64,000 nt of DNA from Pyxidicoccus trucidator (GCF_010894435.1 NZ_JAAIXZ010000013.1:132214-196213), one strand, 5' to 3'; shown: positions 26,421 through 35,602, counted from the first letter of the stretch. A program made the numbers and translations. Notes: a model not told the origin generated them from the sequence alone.

Positions 26421-28082
26421 GTGCTCCAGGTGGAAACGCGCGGCTGTGGCTTCTTCGCGGACCGCCGGCCCGTCATCCTCTTCGAGCGGCACATCTTCAG
26501 CCGGAGGACGCAGGGCCGCTTCGACGCGCAGGTGCCCGACCTCAGCAACCCCAAGGCGGGCGGCTATGCCGGCGGCGTGGCGGAGTACGGGCGGCTGGAG
26601 CGGGCCCTCGCGCTGGACGCACCGGCGGCGCTGATGAGCGCGTCCTGGGGCCTGGGCCAGGTGATGGGCTTCCACGCGAGTGACCTGGGCTACGGCTCCG
26701 TCGAGCAGTTCGTCAGCAGGATGATGGAGTCCGAGGACGAGCAGCTCGGCGCGCTCGCGGCCTTCATCCAGACGAACGGGCTGGTGAAGGCGCTGAAGGC
26801 GCATGACTGGGCCACCTTCGCGAAGGGCTACAACGGCCCGGCCTACGCGAAGAACCAGTACGACAAGAAGCTGGCGGAGGCATACCTGCGCCTGTCCACC
26901 CACGCGCCACCCGACGTGAGCGTGCGCGAGGGCCAGCTGCGGCTCATGTTCCTCGGCTTCGAGCCGGGGACGCCGGACGGAGCGCTCGGCTCGCACACGA
27001 AGGCGGCGCTCAAGAAGTTCCAGGCGAAGCAGCAGCTCCCCATCACCGCCACGTTCGACGCGGCCACGCTCGACGCGCTGAGGCAGCAGCAGGCCCTCCT
27101 GCCCCGGAGCGACGCCGGTGGCGAGGCGCTGGCGAAGAGCCCTGCGGCGCCCGTCCCCGTCCCCGTCAGCCCGGCGCAGGCGGTCTCCCCTGGAGTTGGC
27201 GCCTCCGCCCTCGCAGTGAGCCAGCCCGCGCAGGTAGTCTCACCCGCCTGGACGCTGGCGCCGAGGAGAAGCCCCGAGACCGCGGCCACGCTCGAGTCCG
27301 TCACCACCTCCTGGCCCGAGGCCCCGGTGATGCCGGAGTCCTCACCGCTCCCGGAAGCGCTGGCCGAGCAGCTCCGCCAGCGCCTCTCCCAGCCGCTCGA
27401 CCCGGACCTCCAGGCCGAGCTCTCGCGCGTCCTCGTCCTGCGCGGCAAGGTCGCTCCGGAGCTGGGAGCCCCCGCCGTGGAGACGCTGGACCTGTGCCTC
27501 ACCGCGCTGCTGGCGGAGCGACCCAACCTCTCCTTCGCGAAGAACACGCGGCTGCGCATCGCCTCCGAGTTGGCGGACCGCATCTACCCGCTGCGCCCGC
27601 TGCCCATCCTCCGCTCGCGCTCTCCCGCCATGCAGGTGGTGCACGGGCTGGGGCTGTTGCTGCTCTGCTGCCACGGCCTCTTCGGCCTCGCGCACGAAGT
27701 GCTGACCACGGAGGCGACGCAGGTCTTCGGCCTCCCCGCCCGCACGCTGTTGCTGGTGGGGCTGTGCGGCGCCGTGGGCGGAGTGGTGAGCATCCTCATG
27801 CGGCTCGGGGACTTCGAGAAGATGCGGGGCGCCAGCCGTGTCTCCATGCTGATGCAGGGCTTCTTCAAGCCGGTGGTGGGCATGTACTGCGCCATCTTCG
27901 GCTTCGCGCTGATGAAGTCGGGCGTGCTGCCCCTCCAGCCGGCCACGCAGGAGTCCGCGCTCTACCTTTATATGTCCGTGTGCTTCCTACTCGGCTTCAG
28001 CGAGCGGCTCGCCCAGGACCTGTTCATCCGCGCGGGAGAGGGTCTCGCCTCGGTCGGCGCAGATCGGTCCGCCTCCTCCTGA
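26421..28082 (+). CDS. N-acetylmuramidase-like (PF11860) protein with peptidoglycan-binding domain and C-terminal membrane domain
   Basis: The 553-residue chain (from GTG 26421) starts with the muramidase domain: ETRGCGFFADRRPVILFERH, where ETRGCGF and FERH carry the conserved acidic site, then SASWGLGQVMGF and KGYNGPAYAKNQYD. Next is a PG_binding_1 domain (~165-215; REGQLRLMFLGFEPGTPDGA and TKAALKKFQ), a Pro/Ala/Ser linker, a helical segment (~310-385) and about four membrane spans (~400-540). The first ~32 residues of the domain appear to be encoded upstream without a standard start codon. Phage-type muramidases end after the binding domain, so the membrane C-terminus is unusual. It probably acts on, or senses, cell wall at the inner membrane. 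Confidence 0.78.
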   Translation: MLQVETRGCGFFADRRPVILFERHIFSRRTQGRFDAQVPDLSNPKAGGYAGGVAEYGRLERALALDAPAALMSASWGLGQVMGFHASDLGYGSVEQFVSRMMESEDEQLGALAAFIQTNGLVKALKAHDWATFAKGYNGPAYAKNQYDKKLAEAYLRLSTHAPPDVSVREGQLRLMFLGFEPGTPDGALGSHTKAALKKFQAKQQLPITATFDAATLDALRQQQALLPRSDAGGEALAKSPAAPVPVPVSPAQAVSPGVGASALAVSQPAQVVSPAWTLAPRRSPETAATLESVTTSWPEAPVMPESSPLPEALAEQLRQRLSQPLDPDLQAELSRVLVLRGKVAPELGAPAVETLDLCLTALLAERPNLSFAKNTRLRIASELADRIYPLRPLPILRSRSPAMQVVHGLGLLLLCCHGLFGLAHEVLTTEATQVFGLPARTLLLVGLCGAVGGVVSILMRLGDFEKMRGASRVSMLMQGFFKPVVGMYCAIFGFALMKSGVLPLQPATQESALYLYMSVCFLLGFSERLAQDLFIRAGEGLASVGADRSASS

Positions 28083-28350
28083 CGGCTTCGTCCCGTGGCT
28101 GCCGGAGCCACGCTCCCAGACGTCCACACTCGGCGAGCCTCGGCGCCCAGGGACGCCGACAGGCAGGCCGTGACGGGCTTGCCCGGGAACCGCCGCGCCG
28201 TGCTATCTCGCCCGAGCATCCCGAGGCTCCCGGTGGCCGAGCACCGCGGAGGGATGCCCGGGAGCAACGCTTGTCGGAAACACCCGCCGTCACCACCAGG
28301 GCCATGCCAGCTCCCCGCGCGGTTGTTCGGCGGGGCACCGGACTGGCGCC

Positions 28351-30075
28351 ATGAGCCCGCCCCTCACGGACACCGCATCCGGGCGCTGGAGCAAGCTGCT
28401 GCCCTGGCTGGGCGCGGTGCTCGGCCTCCTGTGGTACCTGGTGGTGGGCGGAGGGCTGACGCTCGACCCCACCAACCTCGACTGGGTCGGCGGTGGGGAC
28501 ACGGCGCAGCACGTGCTCGGCTGGCTCCACTTCCGCAACGCGCCGTGGGACTTCCCGCTGGGGAAGACGCCCTCCCTCCTGCACCCGCTGTCCGCGTCCG
28601 TGGGCTACACCGACTCGAACCCGTGGGTGTCGCTGGCGCTGAAGCCCTTCTCGCGCTGGCTGCCCCAGGACTTCCAATTCGTGGGCCTCTGGTTTGCCCT
28701 GTGCTTCGCGCTCCAGGGGTGGATGGGCGTGAAGCTCATGGAGTGCCTCACGGCCAGCGCGGCGCAGCGGCTGCTGGGCGCGTCGCTCTTCGTCATGGCG
28801 CCCGTGCTGCTGGCGCGGAGCGGCCACGACACGCTCTGCGCGCACTGGATGATTCTGGGCGTCCTGTGGCTCCACCTCCGTCCCCGTGAGGACACGCGGG
28901 CGGCCTGGAGGGACGTGCGTTGGGCGCTCCTGTTCAACGTGCTCGCCGCGGGTGTGCACCCGTACCTCGTGGTGATGGTGTTCACCCTCACGCTGGCGCT
29001 GCTCTACTCGCTGGTGAGGCGGGAGCGACTCCTGTCCTGGCGGGCCGGGAGCGCGGCGCTCGCGGGAGTGCTGCTCGCGGTGGGGACGCTGTTCGTCCTC
29101 TTCGGCTACGTGGGCCAGGGCGCGGGGCTGGCGGCGGACCTGAGCTTCGGCCATTTCAGCGCGGATGTGCTGACGCTCTTCAACCCCATGGGCTGGTCGA
29201 AGCTGCTGCCGAACCTGCCCCACGGGCCTGGACAGTATGAGGGCTTCGGGTACCTCGGCACGGGAGGGCTGGCGCTCACCGTCGTGTTGCTGTTCAAGCC
29301 CTCGTCATGGTGGCCGCGTGCGAAGGAGGAGCTGAGGGCCCGCGGGCCGCTGGTGCTCGCGGTGCTGGCCCTGACGCTGCTGGCCTTCTCCACGGTGGTG
29401 ACGGTTGCGGGCAAGCGGGTGCTCTCGCTGCGGAGCGTGACGCAGGCGCTCCTGCCACTGCTCGCGCCGTTCCGCGCGTCGGGCCGGTTCATCTGGGTGC
29501 TCGACTACGCGCTGTTGACGGGCCTGCTGGCGCTCGTCACGTGGCGCTGGAGGCAGCGGCCGAAGGTGGTGACCGGCCTGCTGCTGGGCGTGGTGCTGCT
29601 CCAGTTCCTGGACACGGATGACGTGTGGTTCCGGGGCCGCTTCCACGGTGAGCCCTGGCCACGGTTGAAGGCGCCGGAGTGGGAGCAGGTGGACCCGTCG
29701 TACCGGCACGTCGTGTTGTTCCCGCCGGCCATCAAGAACTGGCAGGAGCCGTGTGTCGCGCAGACCTTCCCGGACAACGCCTACGTGCGCTTCGGGGACC
29801 TCGCGTATCGCAAGAGACTGACGACGAACAGCGTCTACATGGCGCGCTTCGACGCGGCGAGGCTGAAGGCCGTCTGCGAGGCGCTGCGGGCGGACGTCCG
29901 AAGCGGTCGCTTCGCGGAGGACACGCTCTACGTGGTGGACGCGAAGGAGCTGGCCGCGTTCCAGCGCCCGGAGGCAGGGCTCACGTGCGGCGTGCTGGAC
30001 GGATACACGGTCTGCGTGGCGGCGAAGGAAGGCCGCTTCCGCGAAGCGCTCCTGCGCGCCTCGAGTCCCCGCTGA
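28351..30075 (+). CDS. DUF6311-type polytopic membrane protein (glycosyltransferase-C-like fold)
   Basis: A 574-residue membrane protein with about eleven hydrophobic segments. Near the N-terminus WVGGGDTAQHVLGWLHFRNA and WDFPLGKTPSLLHP, then YTDSNPWVSLALKPFSRWLP and FVGLWFALCFALQG, match my recollection of DUF6311, a family with the outline of GT-C glycosyltransferases. The C-terminal ~130 residues are soluble and periplasmic, with conserved Cys (NWQEPCVAQTF and LTCGVLDGYTVCV). Role may be surface polysaccharide transfer, but no polysaccharide genes adjoin it. It stands alone, with ~270 bp of gene-free DNA upstream. Confidence 0.75.
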   Translation: MSPPLTDTASGRWSKLLPWLGAVLGLLWYLVVGGGLTLDPTNLDWVGGGDTAQHVLGWLHFRNAPWDFPLGKTPSLLHPLSASVGYTDSNPWVSLALKPFSRWLPQDFQFVGLWFALCFALQGWMGVKLMECLTASAAQRLLGASLFVMAPVLLARSGHDTLCAHWMILGVLWLHLRPREDTRAAWRDVRWALLFNVLAAGVHPYLVVMVFTLTLALLYSLVRRERLLSWRAGSAALAGVLLAVGTLFVLFGYVGQGAGLAADLSFGHFSADVLTLFNPMGWSKLLPNLPHGPGQYEGFGYLGTGGLALTVVLLFKPSSWWPRAKEELRARGPLVLAVLALTLLAFSTVVTVAGKRVLSLRSVTQALLPLLAPFRASGRFIWVLDYALLTGLLALVTWRWRQRPKVVTGLLLGVVLLQFLDTDDVWFRGRFHGEPWPRLKAPEWEQVDPSYRHVVLFPPAIKNWQEPCVAQTFPDNAYVRFGDLAYRKRLTTNSVYMARFDAARLKAVCEALRADVRSGRFAEDTLYVVDAKELAAFQRPEAGLTCGVLDGYTVCVAAKEGRFREALLRASSPR

Positions 30076-30250
30076 AGCCAGGTTCGTCGGGAGCCACTCC
30101 CAAGGAAGCCCGGCCCCGGCCATGCACCTTGTCCCCGCCGTCCGCCGCGTGCCATGAAGCCCGGCATCCTCCGTGCCGCCGCGAACGCGTCCCGCCGACG
30201 GAGCCGACGCACCGCTGAACCGTTGAGCCCCTCATGGGCTGGGAGCTTGA

Positions 30251-31744
30251 ATGAACTGGGTCACCGCGCGCACCCTGTGCGTGCTCGCCGTCTGGGTGCT
30301 GGTCGTTCCCGCCGCTGGAGCCGCGACGCGGCAGCAGGAGCTGGACCAGCTCGTCACGAAGTACCACCAGCTGCGCCAGTTCCACGGCACCGTGCTCGTC
30401 GCCAACGAGAAGGGCGTCCTCTACAAGAAGGGCCATGGCTTCGCGAACCTCGAGTGGCGGGTGCCGAATACGCCCGACACGAAGTTCCGCCTCGGCTCCA
30501 TCACCAAGCAGTTCACGTCGATGCTCATCATGCAGCTCGTCGCCGAGGGCAAGCTCAAGCTCGACGACAAGCTCACGAAGCACCTGCCCGACTACCGCAA
30601 GGACACGGGCGACCGCGTCACCGTCACCCACCTGCTGAACCACACCTCCGGCATCCCCAGCTACACGTCGCTCCCCGGCTTCTTCGAGAACGAGTCCCGC
30701 AATCGCTTCACCGTCTCCGACCTCGTGAAGAAGTTCTGCAGCGGCGACCTCAACTCCGAGCCCGGGACGAAGTACGCGTACAACAACTCCGGCTACGTCC
30801 TGCTCGGCGCCATCATCGAGAAGGTCACCGGCAAGACGTACGCGCAGGCGCTCCAGGAGCGCATCTTCGACCCGTTGGGAATGAAGAGCACCGGCTACGA
30901 CGTCTCCTCGACGGTGCTCCCCAAGCGCGCGAGCGGCTACGAGTTCCAGCCTGACGGGTACTTCAATGCCGCGTACCTCGACATGACCGTCCCGTATGCC
31001 GCTGGCGCCCTGTACTCGACGGTGGAGGACCTCTATCTCTGGGACCGGGCGCTCTACCTGGACACGCTGCTGCCCGCGCCGCTGAAGCAGCGGATGTTCA
31101 CCCCTGGCCTGAACAACTACGCCTTCGGGTGGTCGCTGCGGCCCATCCCCCTGCAGGACGGCACGGAGCTCGCCGCCGTCAGCCATGGGGGCGGAGTCAA
31201 CGGCTTCAGCACGCTCCTCATCCGCATCCCCGAGCGCAAGGAACTGGTCGTCCTCCTCGACAACGCGTCGTCCGGCGGCAAGCTCTCGGAAATCGCGGCC
31301 GGGCTGCTCGGCATCCTCCGCGGAATCCCGCCCCTGCAGCCCCGGCCCTCGGTGGGAGAGGTCGTGTGGTCCACCCTCGACAAGGCCTCCGTCACGGAGG
31401 CCATCGCCAGGTACAGGGTGCTGAAGACGACGAAGACGGAGGAGTACGATTTCTCGGAGGAGCAATTGATGGGCGTGGGGTACCGGCTCCTCCGTGCCGG
31501 GCGCGTCGCGGACGCCATCGAAATCTTCAAGCTGAACGTGGAGACCTACCCGACCTCGGCGAACTGCCACGACAGCCTGGGCGAGGCGTACCTGGCCAGC
31601 GGCAACAAGGAACAGGCGCTCGCGAGCTACCGCAAGGTCCTGGAGCTGCTCCCAGGGAACAACCACGCGCAGGAGCTCATCAAGAAGCTCGCGCCACCCG
31701 CGAGCAGCGGTAGCAACACGCCCGCGTTAAAGAGCAAGCCATAG
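30251..31744 (+). CDS. Secreted serine hydrolase (class C beta-lactamase-like) with C-terminal TPR
   Basis: The 497-residue protein has a signal peptide (cleavage after ~ residue 24, PAAGAA). The penicillin-binding catalytic motifs are intact: S-x-x-K in RLGSITKQFTS, Y-x-N in YAYNNSGYVLLG, and HGGG in AAVSHGGGVNGFS. The C-terminal ~100 residues carry one or two tetratricopeptide repeats (RLLRAGRVADAIEIFKLNVE and YLASGNKEQALASYRKVLE). Such proteins are usually periplasmic esterases or D,D-peptidases rather than true beta-lactamases. ATG at 30251 follows a gene-free gap. The PEGA lipoprotein follows 117 bp downstream. Confidence 0.9.
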   Translation: MNWVTARTLCVLAVWVLVVPAAGAATRQQELDQLVTKYHQLRQFHGTVLVANEKGVLYKKGHGFANLEWRVPNTPDTKFRLGSITKQFTSMLIMQLVAEGKLKLDDKLTKHLPDYRKDTGDRVTVTHLLNHTSGIPSYTSLPGFFENESRNRFTVSDLVKKFCSGDLNSEPGTKYAYNNSGYVLLGAIIEKVTGKTYAQALQERIFDPLGMKSTGYDVSSTVLPKRASGYEFQPDGYFNAAYLDMTVPYAAGALYSTVEDLYLWDRALYLDTLLPAPLKQRMFTPGLNNYAFGWSLRPIPLQDGTELAAVSHGGGVNGFSTLLIRIPERKELVVLLDNASSGGKLSEIAAGLLGILRGIPPLQPRPSVGEVVWSTLDKASVTEAIARYRVLKTTKTEEYDFSEEQLMGVGYRLLRAGRVADAIEIFKLNVETYPTSANCHDSLGEAYLASGNKEQALASYRKVLELLPGNNHAQELIKKLAPPASSGSNTPALKSKP

Positions 31745-31861
31745 CGAAGCCCGCGCCGCATGAGCCAGCCCGGTCTCCCTCGGGATACCACTGAAGGCGT
31801 ATGGCCCCTCGGGCCCGGCCCGGTACGCTGGGGCCCGCCTTCCTCGCCGAGAGTTTCCGCC

Positions 31862-32260
31862 ATGCACCGAACCTGGAGCCTTCCCCGACGCGCGCTCGCG
31901 CTCGTCCTGGCCGCATCCCTGGTGGGGTGCGCCAGCACCACCACCATCCGCAGCACGCCGTCGGGCGCCACCGTCTACGTCGAGGACCGGCGCGTGGGTA
32001 CCACGCCCCTCATCTACGCAGACCGGAAGACGTCCTTCTCGTGGGTGAAGCTCCGCCTGGAGAAGGAGGGCTACGCGCCCGTCGAGGCGGTGATGCGCCG
32101 CGACGGGAGCCTGAACTTCGGCGCCCTCTTCTTCGGCGCCCTCATCTTCCCCCTGTTCTGGATGATGGGCTACCCCGATGAACACAGCTACGCACTCGAG
32201 CCGGCAACAGACCCGGAGGCCCTGGACTGGGAGAAGCGGGACACCGACGACCTCTACTGA
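31862..32260 (+). CDS. PEGA-domain lipoprotein
   Basis: A 132-residue lipoprotein; the signal ends with SLVGCAS, a good lipobox. Immediately after it a PEGA motif can be read (TTTIRSTPSGATVYVEDRRVGTTPL), a small beta domain found in bacterial surface proteins. A single hydrophobic segment lies at ~85-102 (FGALFFGALIFPLFWMMG). The tail is acidic. The start is at ATG 31862 with GAGAG upstream. Its stop abuts the stop of the convergent caspase-like gene. Confidence 0.85.
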   Translation: MHRTWSLPRRALALVLAASLVGCASTTTIRSTPSGATVYVEDRRVGTTPLIYADRKTSFSWVKLRLEKEGYAPVEAVMRRDGSLNFGALFFGALIFPLFWMMGYPDEHSYALEPATDPEALDWEKRDTDDLY

Positions 32261-34132
32261 CTAGAAGAGCCAGCCCGCTCCGATGATGGGCATCAGCTGC
32301 GCGCGCGGGCTGCCGTCCTTCGGGTACAGGGCGAGCCCCAGCCCTCCCTCCAGGAGGAAGCCACCCTCGGATATCCACTGGATGCCGCCATCCACGTGCA
32401 GGTTGAGGGCGAAGATGTCTTCACTGGAGACGTCATTGGCGTCAGTCGGGTCGTTGGTGATGTCCTTGCCGCCCACGCCGATTCGCGTCGGCGTGGACGA
32501 GAAGCCGGGGATGCCCACGTGTACGCCCGAGCCCACGAAGGGACTGAAGCGCGAGGACACGAGGGTCCACCGGACGCCCGCGTCGACCCCGCCGAACCCC
32601 ACGTCCAGGGCGAGGTAGGGGAACAAGTCCTTGCGGACCACGTAGGTGGCGGAGATGACCATCACCCCCCGGGTGCTGACGAGCTCCAGGCCCAGGCCCC
32701 AGGTGCGGCCCAGCCGGGGGTTGCGCTTGAACTGCATGAGCGCCTCGGCACGATGGGTCTCATCGCGCGCCTGGGTGGACTCCTCCTCCTCGAGCTGCTG
32801 GTAGCGGCGCAGGAAGTCCGGGTCCTCCGGCAGCGTGGGGTCCGCGGCAATCGCCGCCCGCAGGGCCCGCCGCTCCCGGCTCTTGTCCCCGGTGCGCTCG
32901 TACGCCTCGGCCATTCGCACCAGCCCGCGCGCGCGCCCACGCAGCGAGGCCGCGTCGTCCGGCACCTCCTCCAGCACCTGGTCGAAGAGGCGCAGCGCCG
33001 CACGCGCCTCGCCGGCAGCCAGCAGTCGCAGCGCCTCGTCCCGGCGCCAGTCGCGCAGCTCCGCCGGGTCGTCGGTGTCCTCCGGGCGGCCCTTGAGCAA
33101 CCCCGCGGACAGCGGCCGGGACTCGAACGTCAGCCCGGCCACCTCCACGCGCGCGCCCTCCGCGAGCTTCACCGCCGCCGACTCCACCGTCTGCGGGCCC
33201 ACGCGCTTGACGTGGTAGTCGCCCGGCGCGAGCGCCAGCAGCAGCTCCCGCTCGGGACGCGTGCGGCCCTCGGCGGCCAGGCGCCGCTCCTGGCGGTCCA
33301 CGACGACGTAGCGCTCACCCTCCAGGCGCGGCAGCACCAGCGTGGCCGTGGCGCGCTCCAGCCACGTCAGCACCACCTCGCCCTGCCCCTTCAGCTCGTA
33401 CCGGAAGGCGGGCCGCTGCGGCACCGGCGTCGCCGCGGTGTCCGCCTCCGTGCGCTGGAAGGCGTGCTGGTAGGCCTCGGACAGCGTCACCTTGCCGTCC
33501 TCATTCGCATCCGCCGCGCCGCGCAGGCCGGAGACGAGGTGGTGCGTGAAGACGGAGCCCGCCAGGGCACGGCGCTCCTGGGACAGCTCGTCCGCGCCGC
33601 TGGAGGTGAGCAGCGCGAGCCCATTCACCTCCAGTTCGTCCACCACCTGCGACTGGAAGGTGGCCACCGGCCGGCCGCCCTTCGTCTCGACGATGGAGCC
33701 GCTGCGGCACGCATCCACCACGCCCAGGCGCACCCGGCCGGGCGAGTCGCGCAGCACGGTGTATAGCTCCTCATGGGACAGCGGCTCACCGCGCAGGTGC
33801 AGGTGCCGCTCGTCCGCGTGGCCCGAGTAGTAGACGAAGAGCAGCGACTCGCCCCGGCTCGCGCGCAACCAGCCGCTCATCTTCCGCAGCAGCGCGCGCA
33901 CCGAGGCCGTGTCCGGGTCTCTCAACAGATGTACCCGGTCGGGCGCGAAGCCGCCCAGCTCCACCAGCACGTCGCGCACGTGCTCCGCGTCGGACTCGGC
34001 GTGGCGCAGCGGCTTGTCGTTGGCCCAGCCCGCGTTGGCGCCAATGACGACGGCGAAGCGCTCCTCCGCGAGCGCGGCCCCGGGAATGGCCAGCACTCCG
34101 GCGATGAGCAGCGCCCAGGCGATGCGAGGCAT
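32261..34132 (-). CDS. Secreted caspase-family (C14) peptidase with TPR-like linker and C-terminal beta-barrel domain
   Basis: The 623-residue protein has a signal peptide (ALLIAGVLAIPGAALA). The caspase-like domain (~25-240) has both catalytic residues: His ~105 in VYYSGHADER and Cys ~142 in LGVVDACRSGS. A PEGA/beta region follows, then a helical TPR-like segment (~365-450; LFDQVLEEVPDDAASLRGRARG). The last ~150 residues are amphipathic beta-strands (GLGLELVSTRGVMVISATY through MPIIGAGWLF) ending in Phe, typical of an outer-membrane barrel. ATG 34132 has AGGGGGA 7 nt upstream. A caspase tethered to the outer membrane would be unusual; processing of periplasmic or surface proteins is inferred. 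Confidence 0.87.
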   Translation of the reverse strand: MPRIAWALLIAGVLAIPGAALAEERFAVVIGANAGWANDKPLRHAESDAEHVRDVLVELGGFAPDRVHLLRDPDTASVRALLRKMSGWLRASRGESLLFVYYSGHADERHLHLRGEPLSHEELYTVLRDSPGRVRLGVVDACRSGSIVETKGGRPVATFQSQVVDELEVNGLALLTSSGADELSQERRALAGSVFTHHLVSGLRGAADANEDGKVTLSEAYQHAFQRTEADTAATPVPQRPAFRYELKGQGEVVLTWLERATATLVLPRLEGERYVVVDRQERRLAAEGRTRPERELLLALAPGDYHVKRVGPQTVESAAVKLAEGARVEVAGLTFESRPLSAGLLKGRPEDTDDPAELRDWRRDEALRLLAAGEARAALRLFDQVLEEVPDDAASLRGRARGLVRMAEAYERTGDKSRERRALRAAIAADPTLPEDPDFLRRYQQLEEEESTQARDETHRAEALMQFKRNPRLGRTWGLGLELVSTRGVMVISATYVVRKDLFPYLALDVGFGGVDAGVRWTLVSSRFSPFVGSGVHVGIPGFSSTPTRIGVGGKDITNDPTDANDVSSEDIFALNLHVDGGIQWISEGGFLLEGGLGLALYPKDGSPRAQLMPIIGAGWLF

Positions 34133-34220
34133 CCGTGTTCCCCCTGGCACGGCCTTCACGAAAGGCCTGGTGCCACAGGCCTTCCCAATACCATGCCGGG
34201 GGGACTGTCAGCGCGCCCCC

Positions 34221-34544
34221 TCACTGGAAGCAGAGCTCGGCCGTGTCCAGCATGTCCGTCCGGTTCACCCGCTGGACCTGGCTGCAGCGCTCTCCCATTC
34301 CGCACGAGGCGCCGTCATCACACCTGCGATGACACTGGCGGTCACCCTCCTCGTCCTCACAGACGGAGGGCTGATCCTCATAGGGCGGGTAGCACACCTG
34401 GCTCACGAAGCACGACTCCTCGGGGTCCTCGCACGGGTCGGTGAAAGAGCAGGCCGCGAAGGAGGAGCGCGGCGCGCTGGAGATTTCATCTCCGCAGCCC
34501 AGCGGAGCCAGCAAGCACAGGAGGGCAAGGGTCAACAGCCGCAT
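34221..34544 (-). CDS. Small cysteine-rich lipoprotein
   Basis: A 107-residue protein with a lipoprotein signal (LLAPLGCGDE). After the lipid Cys there are ten or more cysteines arranged in pairs (CSFTDPC, CFVSQVC, CDDGASCGMGERC), suggesting disulphide-stabilised knots outside the cytoplasm. Acidic residues are frequent. No family is recognised, but similar Cys-rich lipoproteins are common in myxobacteria. It lies upstream of the caspase-like gene on the same strand, 88 bp apart. Confidence 0.75.
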   Translation of the reverse strand: MRLLTLALLCLLAPLGCGDEISSAPRSSFAACSFTDPCEDPEESCFVSQVCYPPYEDQPSVCEDEEGDRQCHRRCDDGASCGMGERCSQVQRVNRTDMLDTAELCFQ

Positions 34545-34686
34545 GGGGGACCTCGGAAGACGGGGCGGGTGAAGCGCGCTGCCTCATATACGTCGGCGGA
34601 AGGTCGCGCTGGCAATCACCCGGGCATCCAGCCCCCATGCCGTCCCGCCGGTGACGTCGCGAGGCTGCGCGTGCGACAGTCGCCGG

Positions 34687-35562
34687 ATGGGCCAGAACCC
34701 CCTCCCTTCCGTCACCGAAATCGGACCTCGCGACACGGCGATGCAGTCCGCGTTCTGCGACTACGTGCCCCAGGTGTTCCGCCGTGCGGGCTTCCGGCGC
34801 TGGTTCGAGTGGGGCGAGTGGGACGACGACTACCGCGCCTTCGCGCTCTTCGAGGACGGCCGCGTGGTGGCGAACGCCTCGGTGATGCGGATGCGGCTGC
34901 TGCTGGAGGGGCGCGCGGTGCCAGCCTTCCAGCTCGGCGCCGTGGGCTGCCTGCCCTCGCATCGCGGGCGGGGCCTGTCCCGCGTGGTGATGAACGCCGC
35001 GCTGGACGCCTGCGGCGGGGCCCCGGTGCTGTTGTTCGCCAACCCCAACGTGCGCCAGTTCTACCCACGCTTCGGGTTCCAACCGTGGAAGCAGACGCTG
35101 TTCGCCGCCCCGCACGAGGCCGTGCCCGGGGGCACCCCGGCGCCCACGCTCGACCTGGCGGATGCGAAGGTGCGGGCCAGGCTCGCCACGCTCTCCCGCG
35201 AGGGGCTCCCGGTGACGGAGCGCTTCGGCGCGCGCGGCTACTCCACGATAGCGACCTGGTACGCGGCCAATGACTTCGCGCGGCCCCTGCGACAATTGAG
35301 TGACGACGCCTGGGTGTTCGCGAGCGTGGAGGGCGACACGCTGTACCTCGATGACATCTTCACCCGTGAGCCCTTCGACTTGCGCGCCCAGCTCCCGCGC
35401 CTGATTGACCGGCCCATCCGCTCCATCCACTTCGGCTTCACGCCGGAGCGCTGGTGGCCGGAAGCGGTGGAGGCCGGCGAGGACACCGAGGCCGACCTCT
35501 TCGTGCGAGACCTGCCCCTGTCACGCGACGCCCACCGCTTCCCGGTGCTGGCTCACACCTGA
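34687..35562 (+). CDS. GNAT-family N-acetyltransferase (Eis-like N-domain)
   Basis: This 291-residue protein has the acetyl-CoA-binding segment FQLGAVGCLPSHRGRGLSRVVMNAAL, whose CLPSHRGRGLSR matches the Q/RxxGxG/A motif, and ANPNVRQFYPRFGFQPW, the usual final GNAT strand-helix. The C-terminal ~130 residues resemble an SCP2-like or second acyltransferase domain, as in Eis-type proteins. ATG 34687 follows CGCCGG without a strong ribosome site. It is convergent with htpX across a strong hairpin. Substrate unknown. Confidence 0.83.
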   Translation: MGQNPLPSVTEIGPRDTAMQSAFCDYVPQVFRRAGFRRWFEWGEWDDDYRAFALFEDGRVVANASVMRMRLLLEGRAVPAFQLGAVGCLPSHRGRGLSRVVMNAALDACGGAPVLLFANPNVRQFYPRFGFQPWKQTLFAAPHEAVPGGTPAPTLDLADAKVRARLATLSREGLPVTERFGARGYSTIATWYAANDFARPLRQLSDDAWVFASVEGDTLYLDDIFTREPFDLRAQLPRLIDRPIRSIHFGFTPERWWPEAVEAGEDTEADLFVRDLPLSRDAHRFPVLAHT

Positions 35563-35564
35563 AG

Positions 35565-35592
35565 CCGGGCCCTGCTTCAGCACAGGGCCCGG
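35565..35592. terminator. Perfect hairpin between convergent GNAT and htpX genes
   Basis: CCGGGCCCTG (35565-35574) and CAGGGCCCGG (35583-35592) make a perfect 10-bp stem with an 8-nt loop in the 40-bp gap. It is placed to stop transcription from both sides. Confidence 0.7.
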
Positions 35593-35602
35593 ACTCCTCG
35601 CC

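Noticed and set aside
26094..26996. Upstream extension of the ATP-grasp frame to 689 residues
   Set aside because: The extra part is antisense to the muramidase gene and lacks family sequence; MNFVFISPHFPP at 26093 is the natural start with GAGGAG before it.
29981..31666. 561-residue minus-strand frame over the serine hydrolase
   Set aside because: The plus strand has intact SxxK, YxN and HGG motifs; the antisense frame has none.
32396..33766. 456-residue plus-strand frame over the caspase gene
   Set aside because: It is antisense to a protein with both caspase catalytic residues.
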